Assembly: GCA_020024105.1 (NCBI GenBank)
Contig: JAHHUH010000004.1
Location: forward strand, 27,555-91,554
Length of the DNA stretch: 64,000 nucleotides
Direction of reading: 5' to 3'
Source of the DNA: Phascolarctobacterium sp.
GTDB lineage: Bacteria; Bacillota; Negativicutes; Acidaminococcales; Acidaminococcaceae
Made by a program: the position numbers and the translations under genes
The notes under the pieces: model-generated
Database searches by the model: none
What the model saw: the letters and a program-made list of their open reading frames with translations, nothing else
What the model was told of the DNA's origin: nothing
In this document: positions 33,743-42,723 of the stretch, one piece after another
How the letters are laid out: every line of letters begins with the position of its first letter
How positions within the stretch are numbered: the first letter of the stretch is position 1

Positions 33743-35012
33743 TAATAATTTACAACGTTGGCAGCCCTGTCGTGGCTATTGTCAGATGAATGGTGCGGCT
33801 TCTGCTATTTTAAGCATTAAGGATGCTAAGGTAGTTATGAACTGTCCCCGGTGGTGTGCTGTTTTAGCAGAAAGAGAATTGGCTATTGCTGTCAAGGAGT
33901 TTGAAACACGTTTGTACTGCTCCGAGGTTTTGGAAACTGATTTGCTTTTTGGCGTAGGTAACAAGCTGGTAGAGGCAGTGGAGGAGGCCTGCGCAGATGG
34001 TAAAAATAGTCTGTTGGCCGTGTTGACCAATTGCTCCATGAGTCTGATTGGCGATGATATTAAAGGTGTCTGCTCCGAACTGCAGACTGATTGTCCTGTA
34101 GTTGCTATTGATTCTGGCGGTCTGACGGGTGAATATTGGGAGGGCTGGAGTAATGCCCTAATTACTATTTTGCAAAATATCCAGCCGTCTCGGCTAAAGA
34201 CTCTGCCTGGAAGTGTCAACTTAATCGGTTGTAGCGCCTGCTATCCTCAATGGCAGGGAGATTTGGCTGAACTTCGGCGTCTGTTGGCGGCAGCAGGGGT
34301 AGAGGTAAATGTATGCCTCATAGAAAACGGAACAACCTTGGCGCAGTTGGAACAAATTGGCCGGGCTAAGCTGAATATCGTACTGAATGAGGAAATAGGT
34401 CTACCCGTAGCTCACTGGCTGGAGGAAAATTTACAGCAGCCCTATCTGAACATTCCCATGCCCTATGGTCTGGATGGCAGCTTACGTTGGCTACAGGCTA
34501 TTGGTCATGCCCTTCAGATGGAGCTTGATTTAACTAGCCTACAAGAGGAAATTAAGTGGGCTAAGAAGATGATTTTTCGTGAATATTCTGTTTTAAAGAG
34601 TACTTGTGACAATTTATTCTTTAAAAGGTTGGTTATATCCAGTTATTATGGTAAAATCAATAGTCTGTTACCAGTTTTGAAAAAAGAAATGCCTGTTTTT
34701 GGCCGTTTGTATTATCGTGTTAATGGTCCAGGTGGTCAAGACATTCCTTCAGGTGAGGAGTGGTGCTATACCAAGCCTTTGGAAAATTTACAGCATGATG
34801 AGTACCAGATTGTGTTAGGCTCGGAAAGAGACTTACATGAGTTGTGCGGTTTTAAAAATACAGCCTTTTTAGAGTTTATGATGCCTGCCTCAAGGATTAG
34901 TGTTTCCTGGGAAACCTGCATAGGGATTACGGGCTGGTTGTATTTTACTAAAAGTATCATTCAACAGATACTTCATCTGTATAAGATGAATAACGGACCG
35001 GAACAGAAGTAG
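33732..35012 (+). CDS. Nitrogenase component 1-like protein, subunit B
   Basis: The 426-residue partner has the same fold family as the upstream gene: LTNCSMSLIGDDIKGVC (near residue 98-114) matches the GDD core motif. Cysteines 13/17 (CRGYC), 38/42 (CPRWC) and 101 supply an iron-sulfur ligand set. The C-terminal region from about residue 290 has little conserved sequence that I recognise. The start lies 11 bp inside the preceding gene, so the two are translated together, as expected for an alpha/beta pair. Known relatives reduce protochlorophyllide, Ni-sirohydrochlorin or thioethers; which substrate applies here is not readable. Confidence 0.7.
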   Translation: MNTNNNLQRWQPCRGYCQMNGAASAILSIKDAKVVMNCPRWCAVLAERELAIAVKEFETRLYCSEVLETDLLFGVGNKLVEAVEEACADGKNSLLAVLTNCSMSLIGDDIKGVCSELQTDCPVVAIDSGGLTGEYWEGWSNALITILQNIQPSRLKTLPGSVNLIGCSACYPQWQGDLAELRRLLAAAGVEVNVCLIENGTTLAQLEQIGRAKLNIVLNEEIGLPVAHWLEENLQQPYLNIPMPYGLDGSLRWLQAIGHALQMELDLTSLQEEIKWAKKMIFREYSVLKSTCDNLFFKRLVISSYYGKINSLLPVLKKEMPVFGRLYYRVNGPGGQDIPSGEEWCYTKPLENLQHDEYQIVLGSERDLHELCGFKNTAFLEFMMPASRISVSWETCIGITGWLYFTKSIIQQILHLYKMNNGPEQK

Positions 35013-35047
35013 GAATAAGGGAAGACCCTAAGGAGGAGGTGACTTTG

Positions 35048-35335
35048 ATGCCGGAACCTAGTTATAAATTTTATCAAAATAAGGCTTGTAAGTACTTTCC
35101 CTGTCACAAGGGTGTACCCGAGGATGAATTTAACTGTCTTTTTTGTTGGTGTCCCCTCTTTATGTTGGGCAGGGATTGCGGTGGCGATTTTGAATATCTG
35201 TCCAGTGGTGCCAAAAGCTGTCTGCATTGTACCAAGCCCCATGAACCAGGTGGCTACGAGCATGTATTAAAGCAGTATAAGAAGGTAGTAGCCAAAATTA
35301 AAGAGGATGTAGCTCCGCAAAGCTTTGATAAATAA
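35048..35335 (+). CDS. Cysteine-rich small domain protein (PF04071-like)
   Basis: The 95-residue protein has eight cysteines, at residues 14, 19, 30, 33, 35, 44, 58 and 61, plus several histidines, in the spacing of the cysteine-rich small domain PF04071: YKFYQNKACKYFPCH, then CLFCWCPL, DCGG and CLHCTKPH. The domain is presumed metal-binding and, from what I know of the family, is often found beside cobalamin-biosynthesis genes. AGGAGGAGG sits seven bases before ATG 35048; a GTG at 35039 in the same frame overlaps that element. It is the last gene of the nitrogenase-like operon, so it may handle the metal or cofactor of that system. Confidence 0.8.
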   Translation: MPEPSYKFYQNKACKYFPCHKGVPEDEFNCLFCWCPLFMLGRDCGGDFEYLSSGAKSCLHCTKPHEPGGYEHVLKQYKKVVAKIKEDVAPQSFDK

Positions 35336-35388
35336 AATTGCTTTCAGCTGACAAGTTAGCAAATTTGGTATATCTGGTCAGCTATGTA

Positions 35389-35424
35389 GGATGGGTGCCG
35401 CCCTAATTTTTAGGGGCAGCATCC
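35389..35424 (+). terminator. Imperfect hairpin after the Cys-rich gene
   Basis: GGATG...GCCCTAA pairs with TTAGGG...CATCC around a T-rich loop, followed by CTTGCTTT. Likely first terminator or RNA-stabilising hairpin of the operon. Confidence 0.45.
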
Positions 35425-35473
35425 ATCTTGCTTTATAAGGGATAAGCTTGTGGGTATTGCCAGGAAAGCAGAA

Positions 35474-35513
35474 AAAGACCCTCCCAGCTGAATAATCAGC
35501 AGGGAGGGTCTTT
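35474..35513. terminator. Bidirectional terminator between the Cys-rich gene and putP
   Basis: Arms AAAGACCCTCCC / GGGAGGGTCTTT with an inner AGCTGA/TCAGC stem form a long hairpin with T residues on both outer sides, between convergent genes. Confidence 0.85.
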
Positions 35514-35554
35514 GTTATAGCATATTTATAGTAGAAACAAACCTTTAGCCATAT

Positions 35555-37057
35555 TTATTTATCTGCGGCTAATTCTTCTTGTAGGGTTTGGTGTGCCTGA
35601 TCAAATTTGTCAGTAATTGTCTTATCCGGTTCTTTATCAGTGATACTGAAGATGTAAATTGCTAAAGCAGAGATGATAAAGCCGGGGAGAATTTCGTAAA
35701 TACCGGTGGATGCAAAAAACTGTTTCCACAGCAGTACTGTAGTACCCCCAAAGAAAACACCGGCAACTGCACCACGAAGGGTCATACGACGCCAGAATAG
35801 GGAGCAGAGCACCAAGGGACCAAAGGAAGCACCAAAGCCGGCCCAGGCATAGGCAACCAGATCCAAAATTAAATTGTTAGGATTGGAGGCAATAGCCAGG
35901 GAGCAGGCAGATACCAGGATAACTGCGATACGGCTTACCAGGAGTAATTCTTTCTCGTCCGCAGATTTATGAATCAGTGCATGGTAGAAGTCATTTGAAA
36001 TAGCAGAGGCGGTTACCAGCAGCTGACCGGAAGAGGTACTCATGATGGCACCTAGGATGGCAGAAGTAATTAAGCCGGAAATAAAGGAAGTAAAGAATTT
36101 ATCATTCATGACCATGAAGACGGTTTCTGTATTAACGCCGTGGAGGCTGTTACCCAAAACTACTCTACCAATCAGACCGACAATAACAGCAAAGGCCAGG
36201 GAAAAGGCAACCCAGACCATGGCAATGCGGGTAGCACGAGGAATTTCACGTGCGGAGCTGATGCTCATAAAGCGTACTAGTATATGGGGTTGACCAAAAT
36301 AGCCCAAGCCCCAGGCCAGTAGGGATAGGATGGCGGTGAGACTTAAGGTCGCTCCAGTAGCATCAGTAAAGAAGTTAAAATAGTTAGGATTGATATCCAG
36401 CAAGGTTTCAACAGATTTAGCAGGACCGCCGGCATAAATGATACCAGTCGTAGGAACGACGATGATAGCAGCCAGCATCATCATGCCCTGGATGAAGTCT
36501 GTGCGACAAACTGCCAGGTAACCACCAGTAAAGGTATAAAAAATAACGATACCTGCGGTAATCAGCAGGGATTCAAAATAAGGCAGGCCCAAAACTGTGG
36601 TAAACAGACGTCCACCGGCTACGAAGCCGGAAGCAGTATAAATTAAAAAGAAAATAAAAATAAAAATTGCAGAGATGACACGCAAGGTTTTACTTTTGTC
36701 ATGAAAGCGGTTTTCAAAATAATCCGGCAGGGTAATGGAATCGTTAGCAACTTTAGTATAGACACGTAAACGTTTAGCTACTAACACCCAGTTTAAAAGG
36801 GTACCTAAGCCTAAGCCTAAAGCAATCCAACCAGCGCTGACACCAGCTAAATAAGCGTAACCAGGTAGGCCCATCAGCATCCAGCCGCTCATATCGGAGG
36901 CCTCAGCACTCATTGCGGAAACCCATGGTCCCAACTTACGTCCACCTAAAACGTAATCACCTAAATCTTGTTCTTGACGCATATGGAAGATACCAATGCA
37001 GAACATCATGAGAAAATATAGGCCGAAGGCAAAAAGCAGGCCCCAATCATTGTTCAT
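35555..37057 (-). CDS. putP: Sodium/proline symporter (SSS family)
   Basis: The roughly 500-residue inner-membrane protein of the sodium:solute symporter family has about 13 helices. Markers are the N-terminal GDYVLGGRKLG, then SAEASDMSGWMLMGLPG (the TM2 region carrying the Na+/proline-site residues in PutP), GYLAVCRTDFIQG and GYFGQPHILVRFM in the middle. All match PutP, which imports L-proline with Na+. A run of six G residues serves as Shine-Dalgarno before ATG 37057; an in-frame ATG at 37126 lacks one and would add a poor leader. The C-terminal tail is charged and cytoplasmic. The gene is intact, unlike most transporters of the 11-24 kb stretch. Confidence 0.92.
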   Translation of the reverse strand: MNNDWGLLFAFGLYFLMMFCIGIFHMRQEQDLGDYVLGGRKLGPWVSAMSAEASDMSGWMLMGLPGYAYLAGVSAGWIALGLGLGTLLNWVLVAKRLRVYTKVANDSITLPDYFENRFHDKSKTLRVISAIFIFIFFLIYTASGFVAGGRLFTTVLGLPYFESLLITAGIVIFYTFTGGYLAVCRTDFIQGMMMLAAIIVVPTTGIIYAGGPAKSVETLLDINPNYFNFFTDATGATLSLTAILSLLAWGLGYFGQPHILVRFMSISSAREIPRATRIAMVWVAFSLAFAVIVGLIGRVVLGNSLHGVNTETVFMVMNDKFFTSFISGLITSAILGAIMSTSSGQLLVTASAISNDFYHALIHKSADEKELLLVSRIAVILVSACSLAIASNPNNLILDLVAYAWAGFGASFGPLVLCSLFWRRMTLRGAVAGVFFGGTTVLLWKQFFASTGIYEILPGFIISALAIYIFSITDKEPDKTITDKFDQAHQTLQEELAADK

Positions 37058-37176
37058 TTCAAAACCCCCCACATAATAAAAATAATAGTTATCAACATTA
37101 TACACAATTATAAGAGTTTTGTACAAGAAATATAAAAAATAATCTTAGAAGTGAAAGAAAGATAAGAGGGGTTTTC

Positions 37177-37205
37177 TTGACGGTTACTTATAGCTGTTAT
37201 ATAAT
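37177..37205 (+). promoter_or_regulatory. Promoter of the DUF1934-argS unit
   Basis: TTGACG (37177-37182), 17-bp spacer, TATAAT (37200-37205), divergent from putP. It implies a 5' leader of roughly 120 bases before ATG 37332. Confidence 0.7.
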
Positions 37206-37331
37206 TATGAAGAATAAAGTGGTGTTTTATGTACTGAATTAAAACCAATCAAAAGGTACGAGAGCGTGCAACCTGGTCCGATGCAAAAAATGACGATGGT
37301 GCAGGCTCTAATCGTGTTTGTGGAGATAGTT

Positions 37332-37766
37332 ATGCAGGCAGTAAAAATAAGAATCATAAGTGTTACAAGTGATGAAAAAGGTGAACAGCAGTCTACGGAA
37401 CAGATTTGCTTTGGCCAAATGGCTGAAAAGAATGGCAAATACTATGCTATGTATGATGAAACCGAAGTTACTGGTCTGGAGGGTACGAAAACAACCTTAA
37501 AATGGGATGAGGAAAGGGTAACTATTATCCGTCGTGGTGCCTTGGAGCATCGTCAGGATTTCTACCAGGGGATGGTTGATAAGAGCCTTTATCGTACTCC
37601 CTATTTGGAAATTCCCATCGAAACAGCTACTAAATATCTATATACCTACTTCCGGGAGGGTGTCTGGCATATAGAATTGGAATATACTTTGTCCCAGGGC
37701 GGTCAGCCCTATGGCGATATGAAGATTTCCATAGATATTGAGGAGGATACCAGAAATGGACATTAA
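37332..37766 (+). CDS. DUF1934 family beta-barrel protein (YwiB-like)
   Basis: The 144-residue cytosolic protein (MQAVKIRIISVTSDEKGEQ) shows the alternating beta-strand pattern of DUF1934, a lipocalin/calycin-like fold of unknown function, with YAMYDETEVTGLEGTKTTLKW-type strands and a final strand block near WHIELEYTLSQGG. The family is commonly found next to argS in Firmicutes, as here: argS begins 11 bp before this gene's stop. ATG 37332 has GGAG before it; the upstream in-frame GTG at 37266 lacks a Shine-Dalgarno. No catalytic motif is visible. Confidence 0.75.
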   Translation: MQAVKIRIISVTSDEKGEQQSTEQICFGQMAEKNGKYYAMYDETEVTGLEGTKTTLKWDEERVTIIRRGALEHRQDFYQGMVDKSLYRTPYLEIPIETATKYLYTYFREGVWHIELEYTLSQGGQPYGDMKISIDIEEDTRNGH

Positions 37767-39420
37767 AGAAACTTTGGCTAGTGCCATTAAGGCTGCGGCA
37801 CAGAAAGCCATTGATGAGGGCAAGGTTAAAAGCGGTGAGCTGCCAAAAGTACTGTTAGAAGTACCCCCTCAAAAGGAATTTGGTGATTTTGCAACTAACT
37901 TTGCTATGCAGTCCGCAAGAAGCTTGAAATGCAACCCGCGTATGATTGCTCAGGCTGTAGTTGATAATCTGGACTGCGCTTACGTTGAAAAGGCAGAAAT
38001 TGCCGGTCCCGGCTTCATTAATTTTTATCTGAAGCAGGACTGGTTGTATGACATGCTGGCACAGATTATTGCAGCTGGCGAAAATTATGGTAATCTGGTA
38101 CAAGAAAATAGGGAAAAAATCCAATTAGAATATGTTAGTGCCAATCCTACCGGTCCTCTGCATGTAGGCCATGGCCGCGGTGCAGCAGTGGGCAGTGCAC
38201 TGGCTAATTTAATGAAGGCTGCTGGTTATGACGTAACTCGTGAGTATTATATTAATGATGCCGGTAATCAGATTAATAATCTGGCTGCTTCTGTTAATGC
38301 CCGTTATTTACAGGAGCTTGGACAAGAGGTGGAATTCCCTGAAAACGGTTATCATGGTCATGATATTATTGAAACTGCACAAAGAATTATCCGCATTTAT
38401 GGCGAAGAATTTTTACATATGGAAGAGGCAGAGCGTCTGGGAAAATTCAAGACCATTGCCCTGAAAGAAAAATTAGCAGCACTGAGGGAAGACCTGGAAG
38501 CCTTTAATGTTAAGTTTGATGTCTGGTTCAGTGAGCAGACCCTGCATGATGCTAAGGCTATTGAGAGTGCTTGTGAGCTTTTGAATGAACGTGGCTATTT
38601 GTATGAACAAAATGGCGCATTGTGGTTGAAAGCTACCGAGCATGGTGATGATAAGGACCGTGTTGTTATCCGCGATAATGGCATTCCTACCTACTTTGCA
38701 GCTGATATTGCTTACCACCGTAATAAATTTGAACGTGGCTTTGACCATGTTATTAATCTTTGGGGTGCCGACCACCATGGCTATATTGCTAGAATGAAGG
38801 CGGCTGTTGGTGCTTTAGGCTATAATCCGGACCAACTGGAGGTCTTGATCCTGCAAATGGTAAGTCTTTATCGTAATGGCGAGATGGTAAAAATGTCCAA
38901 GCGCACCGGTCAAAGCGTTACCCTTAATGAATTGATTGAAGAGGTAGGTACCGATGCTGCCCGCTTCTTCTTTGTAATGCGTTCCATTGATAGCCAATTA
39001 GATTTTGATTTGACCTTGGCTACTGAAAAATCTAATGAAAACCCTGTTTACTATATTCAATATGCTCATGCACGTATCTGTAGCATTATGCGTCAATTGG
39101 AGGAAGCAGGCATAAAGCCCTGTCCTCAAGAGAAATTGCATTTGAAGGTTTTGACTGATGCGACTGAGCTGGAATTGATAAAAAAATTAGGAGAATATCC
39201 TGAGATGCTGGCTGAAGCGGCTAAAGAGCGTGCCGTACATCGTGTAGCTCATTATGTACATGATCTGGCAGGTCTGTTCCATTCTTTCTATAACCAATGT
39301 CGTATTTTGGGTGTGGATGGAGATGTTCAACAAGCGCGTATTGCTTTGGTAACTACTGTTGGCCACGTAATTAGACATGCATTAGCAATCCTCGGTGTTT
39401 CTGCACCTGAGAGAATGTAA
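37756..39420 (+). CDS. argS: Arginyl-tRNA synthetase
   Basis: The 554-residue class I synthetase charges tRNA-Arg. Visible are the N-terminal additional domain (residues 1-100), the HIGH signature as HVGHG in NPTGPLHVGHGRG (near residue 136), the KMSKS-like loop VKMSKRTGQ (near 378) and the C-terminal DALR anticodon-binding domain containing YAHARI. TGAGGAGG sits about ten bases before ATG 37756. It overlaps the DUF1934 gene by 11 bp and is followed 31 bp later by pyrG. The only tRNA gene in the window is also an arginine tRNA, at 11.4 kb, probably a coincidence. Confidence 0.95.
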   Translation: MDIKETLASAIKAAAQKAIDEGKVKSGELPKVLLEVPPQKEFGDFATNFAMQSARSLKCNPRMIAQAVVDNLDCAYVEKAEIAGPGFINFYLKQDWLYDMLAQIIAAGENYGNLVQENREKIQLEYVSANPTGPLHVGHGRGAAVGSALANLMKAAGYDVTREYYINDAGNQINNLAASVNARYLQELGQEVEFPENGYHGHDIIETAQRIIRIYGEEFLHMEEAERLGKFKTIALKEKLAALREDLEAFNVKFDVWFSEQTLHDAKAIESACELLNERGYLYEQNGALWLKATEHGDDKDRVVIRDNGIPTYFAADIAYHRNKFERGFDHVINLWGADHHGYIARMKAAVGALGYNPDQLEVLILQMVSLYRNGEMVKMSKRTGQSVTLNELIEEVGTDAARFFFVMRSIDSQLDFDLTLATEKSNENPVYYIQYAHARICSIMRQLEEAGIKPCPQEKLHLKVLTDATELELIKKLGEYPEMLAEAAKERAVHRVAHYVHDLAGLFHSFYNQCRILGVDGDVQQARIALVTTVGHVIRHALAILGVSAPERM

Positions 39421-39451
39421 GCTATTAGCGATTAGAAAGGAACGGGTAAAA

Positions 39452-41068
39452 ATGACAAAATATATTTTCGTAACTGGTGGCGTTGTATCCTCTTTGGGTA
39501 AGGGTATCACTGCAGCTTCCTTAGGCCGTCTGTTGAAAAGCCGTGGCTTTAAAGTAACTATTCAAAAATTTGACCCTTATATCAATGTTGACCCCGGCAC
39601 TATGAGCCCCTATCAACATGGTGAGGTTTTTGTTACCGATGATGGTGCAGAAACTGACTTGGATTTAGGTCACTATGAACGTTTTATTGATATTAACTTG
39701 TCCAAGGCATCCAGTGTAACTGCAGGTAAGATTTATCTGTCCGTTATCAATAAGGAACGCCGTGGCGACTATTTGGGCGGTACCGTACAGGTTATTCCCC
39801 ATGTTACCAATGAAATTAAGGAACGTGTTTTCCGCGTAGGCCGTGAAGATAATGCAGATTTTGTTATCACCGAAATTGGTGGTACCGTAGGCGATATTGA
39901 AAGCTTGCCCTTCTTGGAAGCAATCCGTCAGGTAAGAAAAGAAGTTGGTCGTGAAAATACTCTGTACGTGCATGTAACTCTGGTTCCCTATGTATCTGCT
40001 GCTGGCGAGTTAAAAACTAAACCGACCCAACACAGTGTTAAGGAATTGCGTAGCATTGGTATTTCTCCCGATATCATTGTCTGCCGTAGCGAAAAGCCTA
40101 TTTCCAAGGAAATGTGCGAGAAGATGGCTATGTTCTGTGACGTAGATCCGGATGCAGTTATCCAAAACTTGACTGCTAAGAGTATTTACCAGGTACCGGT
40201 GATGATGGAAGAGGAAGGCTTCGACAGCATCGTATTGCGTAAATTAGGTGTAGAAGACCGTCCTAAGGATATGAGCGAATGGCATGAGATGGTTGCTCGT
40301 ATGCTGAAGGAATATGATAAAAAAGTAAAAATTGCTGTTGTCGGCAAATATGTAGAATTACAGGATGCTTACATCAGTATCACTGAAGCTTTGCGTCATG
40401 GTGCTATGGCTAATGAGGTAGAGCTTGATTTGAAATGGATTAATGCTGAAACTGTAGAAACAGAGCATTTACAAATGGAAGATTTGATGAAAGACGTGGA
40501 TGGCATTCTGGTTCCCGGTGGCTTTGGTGATCGTGGTATTGAAGGCAAGATTGCCGCTATTAAGTACGCACGTGAAAACAAAATTCCTTTCTTTGGTATC
40601 TGCCTAGGTATGCAATGTGCTGTTATTGAATATGCTCGTCATAAATGTGGTATGGCAGATGCTAATAGTACTGAATTTACCCAGGAAACTAAGCATCCTG
40701 TTATCGACATTATGCCGGAACAGATTGAAGTTGAAGAAAAAGGCGGTACTATGCGTTTGGGCATGTATCCCTGCAAGGTTGCACCCGGCAGCTTAACTGA
40801 AAAAGCTTATGGCGAACCTCTGATTTATGAACGTCATCGCCATCGTTATGAATTTAATAATGCATTCCGTGATGAATTGGTTAATGGCGGTCTTGTTTTA
40901 GGTGGCACTCTGCCCAATGGCCGTTTGGTTGAAATTGTAGAATTGCCGGAAAGCGTACATCCCTGGTTTGTAGGTGTACAGTTCCATCCTGAATTAAAGT
41001 CCCGTCCTACTAATCCCCATCCGTTATTCCGTGATTTCATTGCAGCAGCTTTGAAAGAACAGAAATAA
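39452..41068 (+). CDS. pyrG: CTP synthase
   Basis: The 538-residue enzyme converts UTP, ATP and glutamine to CTP. The N-terminal amidoligase domain begins KYIFVTGGVVSSLGKGI with its P-loop and has DPYINVDPGTMSP (near residue 41). The C-terminal class I glutamine amidotransferase domain carries VPGGFGDRG (near 353), nucleophile Cys in GICLGMQ (near 380) and the HPE of QFHPELKSRP (near 512). GAAAGGAACGGG precedes ATG 39452; an in-frame upstream ATG at 39395 lies inside argS and is unlikely. All catalytic features are intact. Confidence 0.96.
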   Translation: MTKYIFVTGGVVSSLGKGITAASLGRLLKSRGFKVTIQKFDPYINVDPGTMSPYQHGEVFVTDDGAETDLDLGHYERFIDINLSKASSVTAGKIYLSVINKERRGDYLGGTVQVIPHVTNEIKERVFRVGREDNADFVITEIGGTVGDIESLPFLEAIRQVRKEVGRENTLYVHVTLVPYVSAAGELKTKPTQHSVKELRSIGISPDIIVCRSEKPISKEMCEKMAMFCDVDPDAVIQNLTAKSIYQVPVMMEEEGFDSIVLRKLGVEDRPKDMSEWHEMVARMLKEYDKKVKIAVVGKYVELQDAYISITEALRHGAMANEVELDLKWINAETVETEHLQMEDLMKDVDGILVPGGFGDRGIEGKIAAIKYARENKIPFFGICLGMQCAVIEYARHKCGMADANSTEFTQETKHPVIDIMPEQIEVEEKGGTMRLGMYPCKVAPGSLTEKAYGEPLIYERHRHRYEFNNAFRDELVNGGLVLGGTLPNGRLVEIVELPESVHPWFVGVQFHPELKSRPTNPHPLFRDFIAAALKEQK

Positions 41069-41084
41069 GCTGAACTTTCTCTAA

Positions 41085-41117
41085 AGGCAGACCCCAGTAA
41101 TGTGGTCTGCTTTTATT
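41085..41117 (+). terminator. Terminator of pyrG
   Basis: Arms GCAGACC / GGTCTGC, 10-base loop, then TTTTATT. It separates argS-pyrG from sppA. Confidence 0.8.
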
Positions 41118-41144
41118 GCTTACAAATAATTAAGGAGGTAGGCA

Positions 41145-42077
41145 ATGTTTAAGAAAATTTTTGTCAGTGCAGTGCTGCTTCTAGCAGTACTCAGTTTTGT
41201 AGTTTCTCTATTGAGAGGTAATAATAATGATGACCCTGCTGTAGAAATGGGTGATAGGGTAGCAGTCATTAATATTATGGGCCCCATTATGAGTGGCGAT
41301 AGTAACGGCGGTTTTTGGGAGCAGACCCAGGGCGTAACTAGTGGCGAAATAATGCGTCAGATCCGTGACGCGGCAGCGGATGATACTGTGAAGGCTTTAG
41401 TCTTACGTATTGATTCCGGCGGCGGTAGTGCCACTGCTGCTGAGGAGGTTGGTCGTGAGCTGCTGCGTTTTAGGGCGGATACTAATAAACCCATTGTAGC
41501 TACCATGGGTGACATGGGAGCTTCAGCAGCTTATTGGATTGCTGCCTGCGCCAGTGATAAGGTTTATGCTAACTCCACTACTATTACTGGTAGTATTGGT
41601 GTATATATGCCCTATATGAATACGGAAGAGCTTTTTAAGAAAATTGGTATTAGTACTAGTAAGATTAAAAGTGGTACTTATAAGGATATTATGAGTAATG
41701 ACCGTGAAATGACACCTGAGGAAAGAGTAATTTTACAGACTATGGTGGATGAAATTTATAGTCAATTTATTACCGTAGTAGCTGAAGGACGTCACATGGA
41801 ACCTGGTATTGTTCGTACTTATGCTGATGGACGTATTTATACCGGTGCCCAGGCCCAAAGAATAGGACTGGTGGACGAGCTGGGCAATTATTATGATGCC
41901 TTGGCTAAGGCTGGCGAGCTAGCCGGTATTGAAGGAATGCCGGAGGTTAAGCAAAACACTAAGGCTCAGCCCTGGGAGGCACTTCTGGGTGCAGAAATCA
42001 GCCATGCCATTAAGACTCAGTTTGTTAAGGAAATGACCAGTGGTTTGCAGGGAGGTTCTCCCAGAGCAGAGAGGTGA
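41145..42077 (+). CDS. sppA: Signal peptide peptidase SppA (S49 serine protease)
   Basis: The 310-residue protein is the short Bacillus-type SppA: one N-terminal membrane helix (about residues 5-22), then a protease domain with VLRIDSGGGS (near 87-95), nucleophile Ser127 in GDMGASAAYW and general-base lysine near 180 in KSGTYKD. It digests cleaved signal peptides left in the membrane. TAAGGAGG lies six bases before the ATG. The Yip1-like membrane protein gene follows 5 bp later, with its Shine-Dalgarno overlapping the sppA stop. Confidence 0.92.
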   Translation: MFKKIFVSAVLLLAVLSFVVSLLRGNNNDDPAVEMGDRVAVINIMGPIMSGDSNGGFWEQTQGVTSGEIMRQIRDAAADDTVKALVLRIDSGGGSATAAEEVGRELLRFRADTNKPIVATMGDMGASAAYWIAACASDKVYANSTTITGSIGVYMPYMNTEELFKKIGISTSKIKSGTYKDIMSNDREMTPEERVILQTMVDEIYSQFITVVAEGRHMEPGIVRTYADGRIYTGAQAQRIGLVDELGNYYDALAKAGELAGIEGMPEVKQNTKAQPWEALLGAEISHAIKTQFVKEMTSGLQGGSPRAER

Positions 42078-42082
42078 GCTAG

Positions 42083-42649
42083 ATGAGAAGGAGGATATAC
42101 GACGTACTCTTTCAGACTAAAGCAGGTATGACCGATTTAGTGAAGCAGCCCTCCTTATGGCGTAGTGGGTTTTATTTTACTCTTAGCGTGGGTCTGTTTT
42201 CCGGGGTAGTTACTAATACCTGGCTAGTTAATCTGCCATTGAGTGTGCGCTTGGCTACGGTATTAGCTACCGTCATTATAGCCGGTGTAGCTTTATCCCT
42301 GTACGGCTTCCTACTTCATGGTATTTTAGAAACCCTGGGGGCTTTGGCCGGTGATGCCAGAGTTTTGATATGCCTTTTGGGGTATACTGTCCTACCTTTC
42401 CTGCTGCTGACACCTGTGGCGTTGTTGGCAGGCAAGCTGGGGCTGGGGGGAATAGTGCTTTTACTCTGCATCTGGTTGTTGGGCCTTGTCTGGATGCTGT
42501 ACCTGCTGGTTAGGTCCTTGGAGGTAACGTACATTATAGATTTTAAGCGTTCAGCCTCCATTATATTGTTTAGTTTGTTGTTGCTTTATATTGTTTTTGT
42601 GTTACCTTGGCAAATTATTATTAATTTACTTTGGCAAAGCTGGTCTTAA
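42083..42649 (+). CDS. Yip1-like five-helix membrane protein
   Basis: The 188-residue protein has a short basic cytoplasmic start, then about five hydrophobic helices (residues 30-50, 55-75, 90-115, 120-142, 155-180) with the conserved-looking segment YGFLLHGILETLGA and CLLGYTVLPFLLL, typical of YIP1-family bacterial proteins. Function is unknown; the family may affect membrane trafficking or lipid handling. The start overlaps the regulatory region of the sppA stop (GAGGTGA), so both genes are probably one operon. Confidence 0.6.
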   Translation: MRRRIYDVLFQTKAGMTDLVKQPSLWRSGFYFTLSVGLFSGVVTNTWLVNLPLSVRLATVLATVIIAGVALSLYGFLLHGILETLGALAGDARVLICLLGYTVLPFLLLTPVALLAGKLGLGGIVLLLCIWLLGLVWMLYLLVRSLEVTYIIDFKRSASIILFSLLLLYIVFVLPWQIIINLLWQSWS

Positions 42650-42659
42650 AGATTAGGTA

Positions 42660-42688
42660 TTGCACAAAATTAGGTAAAGTGTCATAAT
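42660..42688 (+). promoter_or_regulatory. Promoter of glpX
   Basis: TTGCAC (42660-42665), 17-bp spacer, CATAAT (42683-42688), about 35 bp before the glpX ATG. Confidence 0.55.
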
Positions 42689-42723
42689 AACAAAGGAAAA
42701 GAAATACGCAAGGAGTGTGTTAA

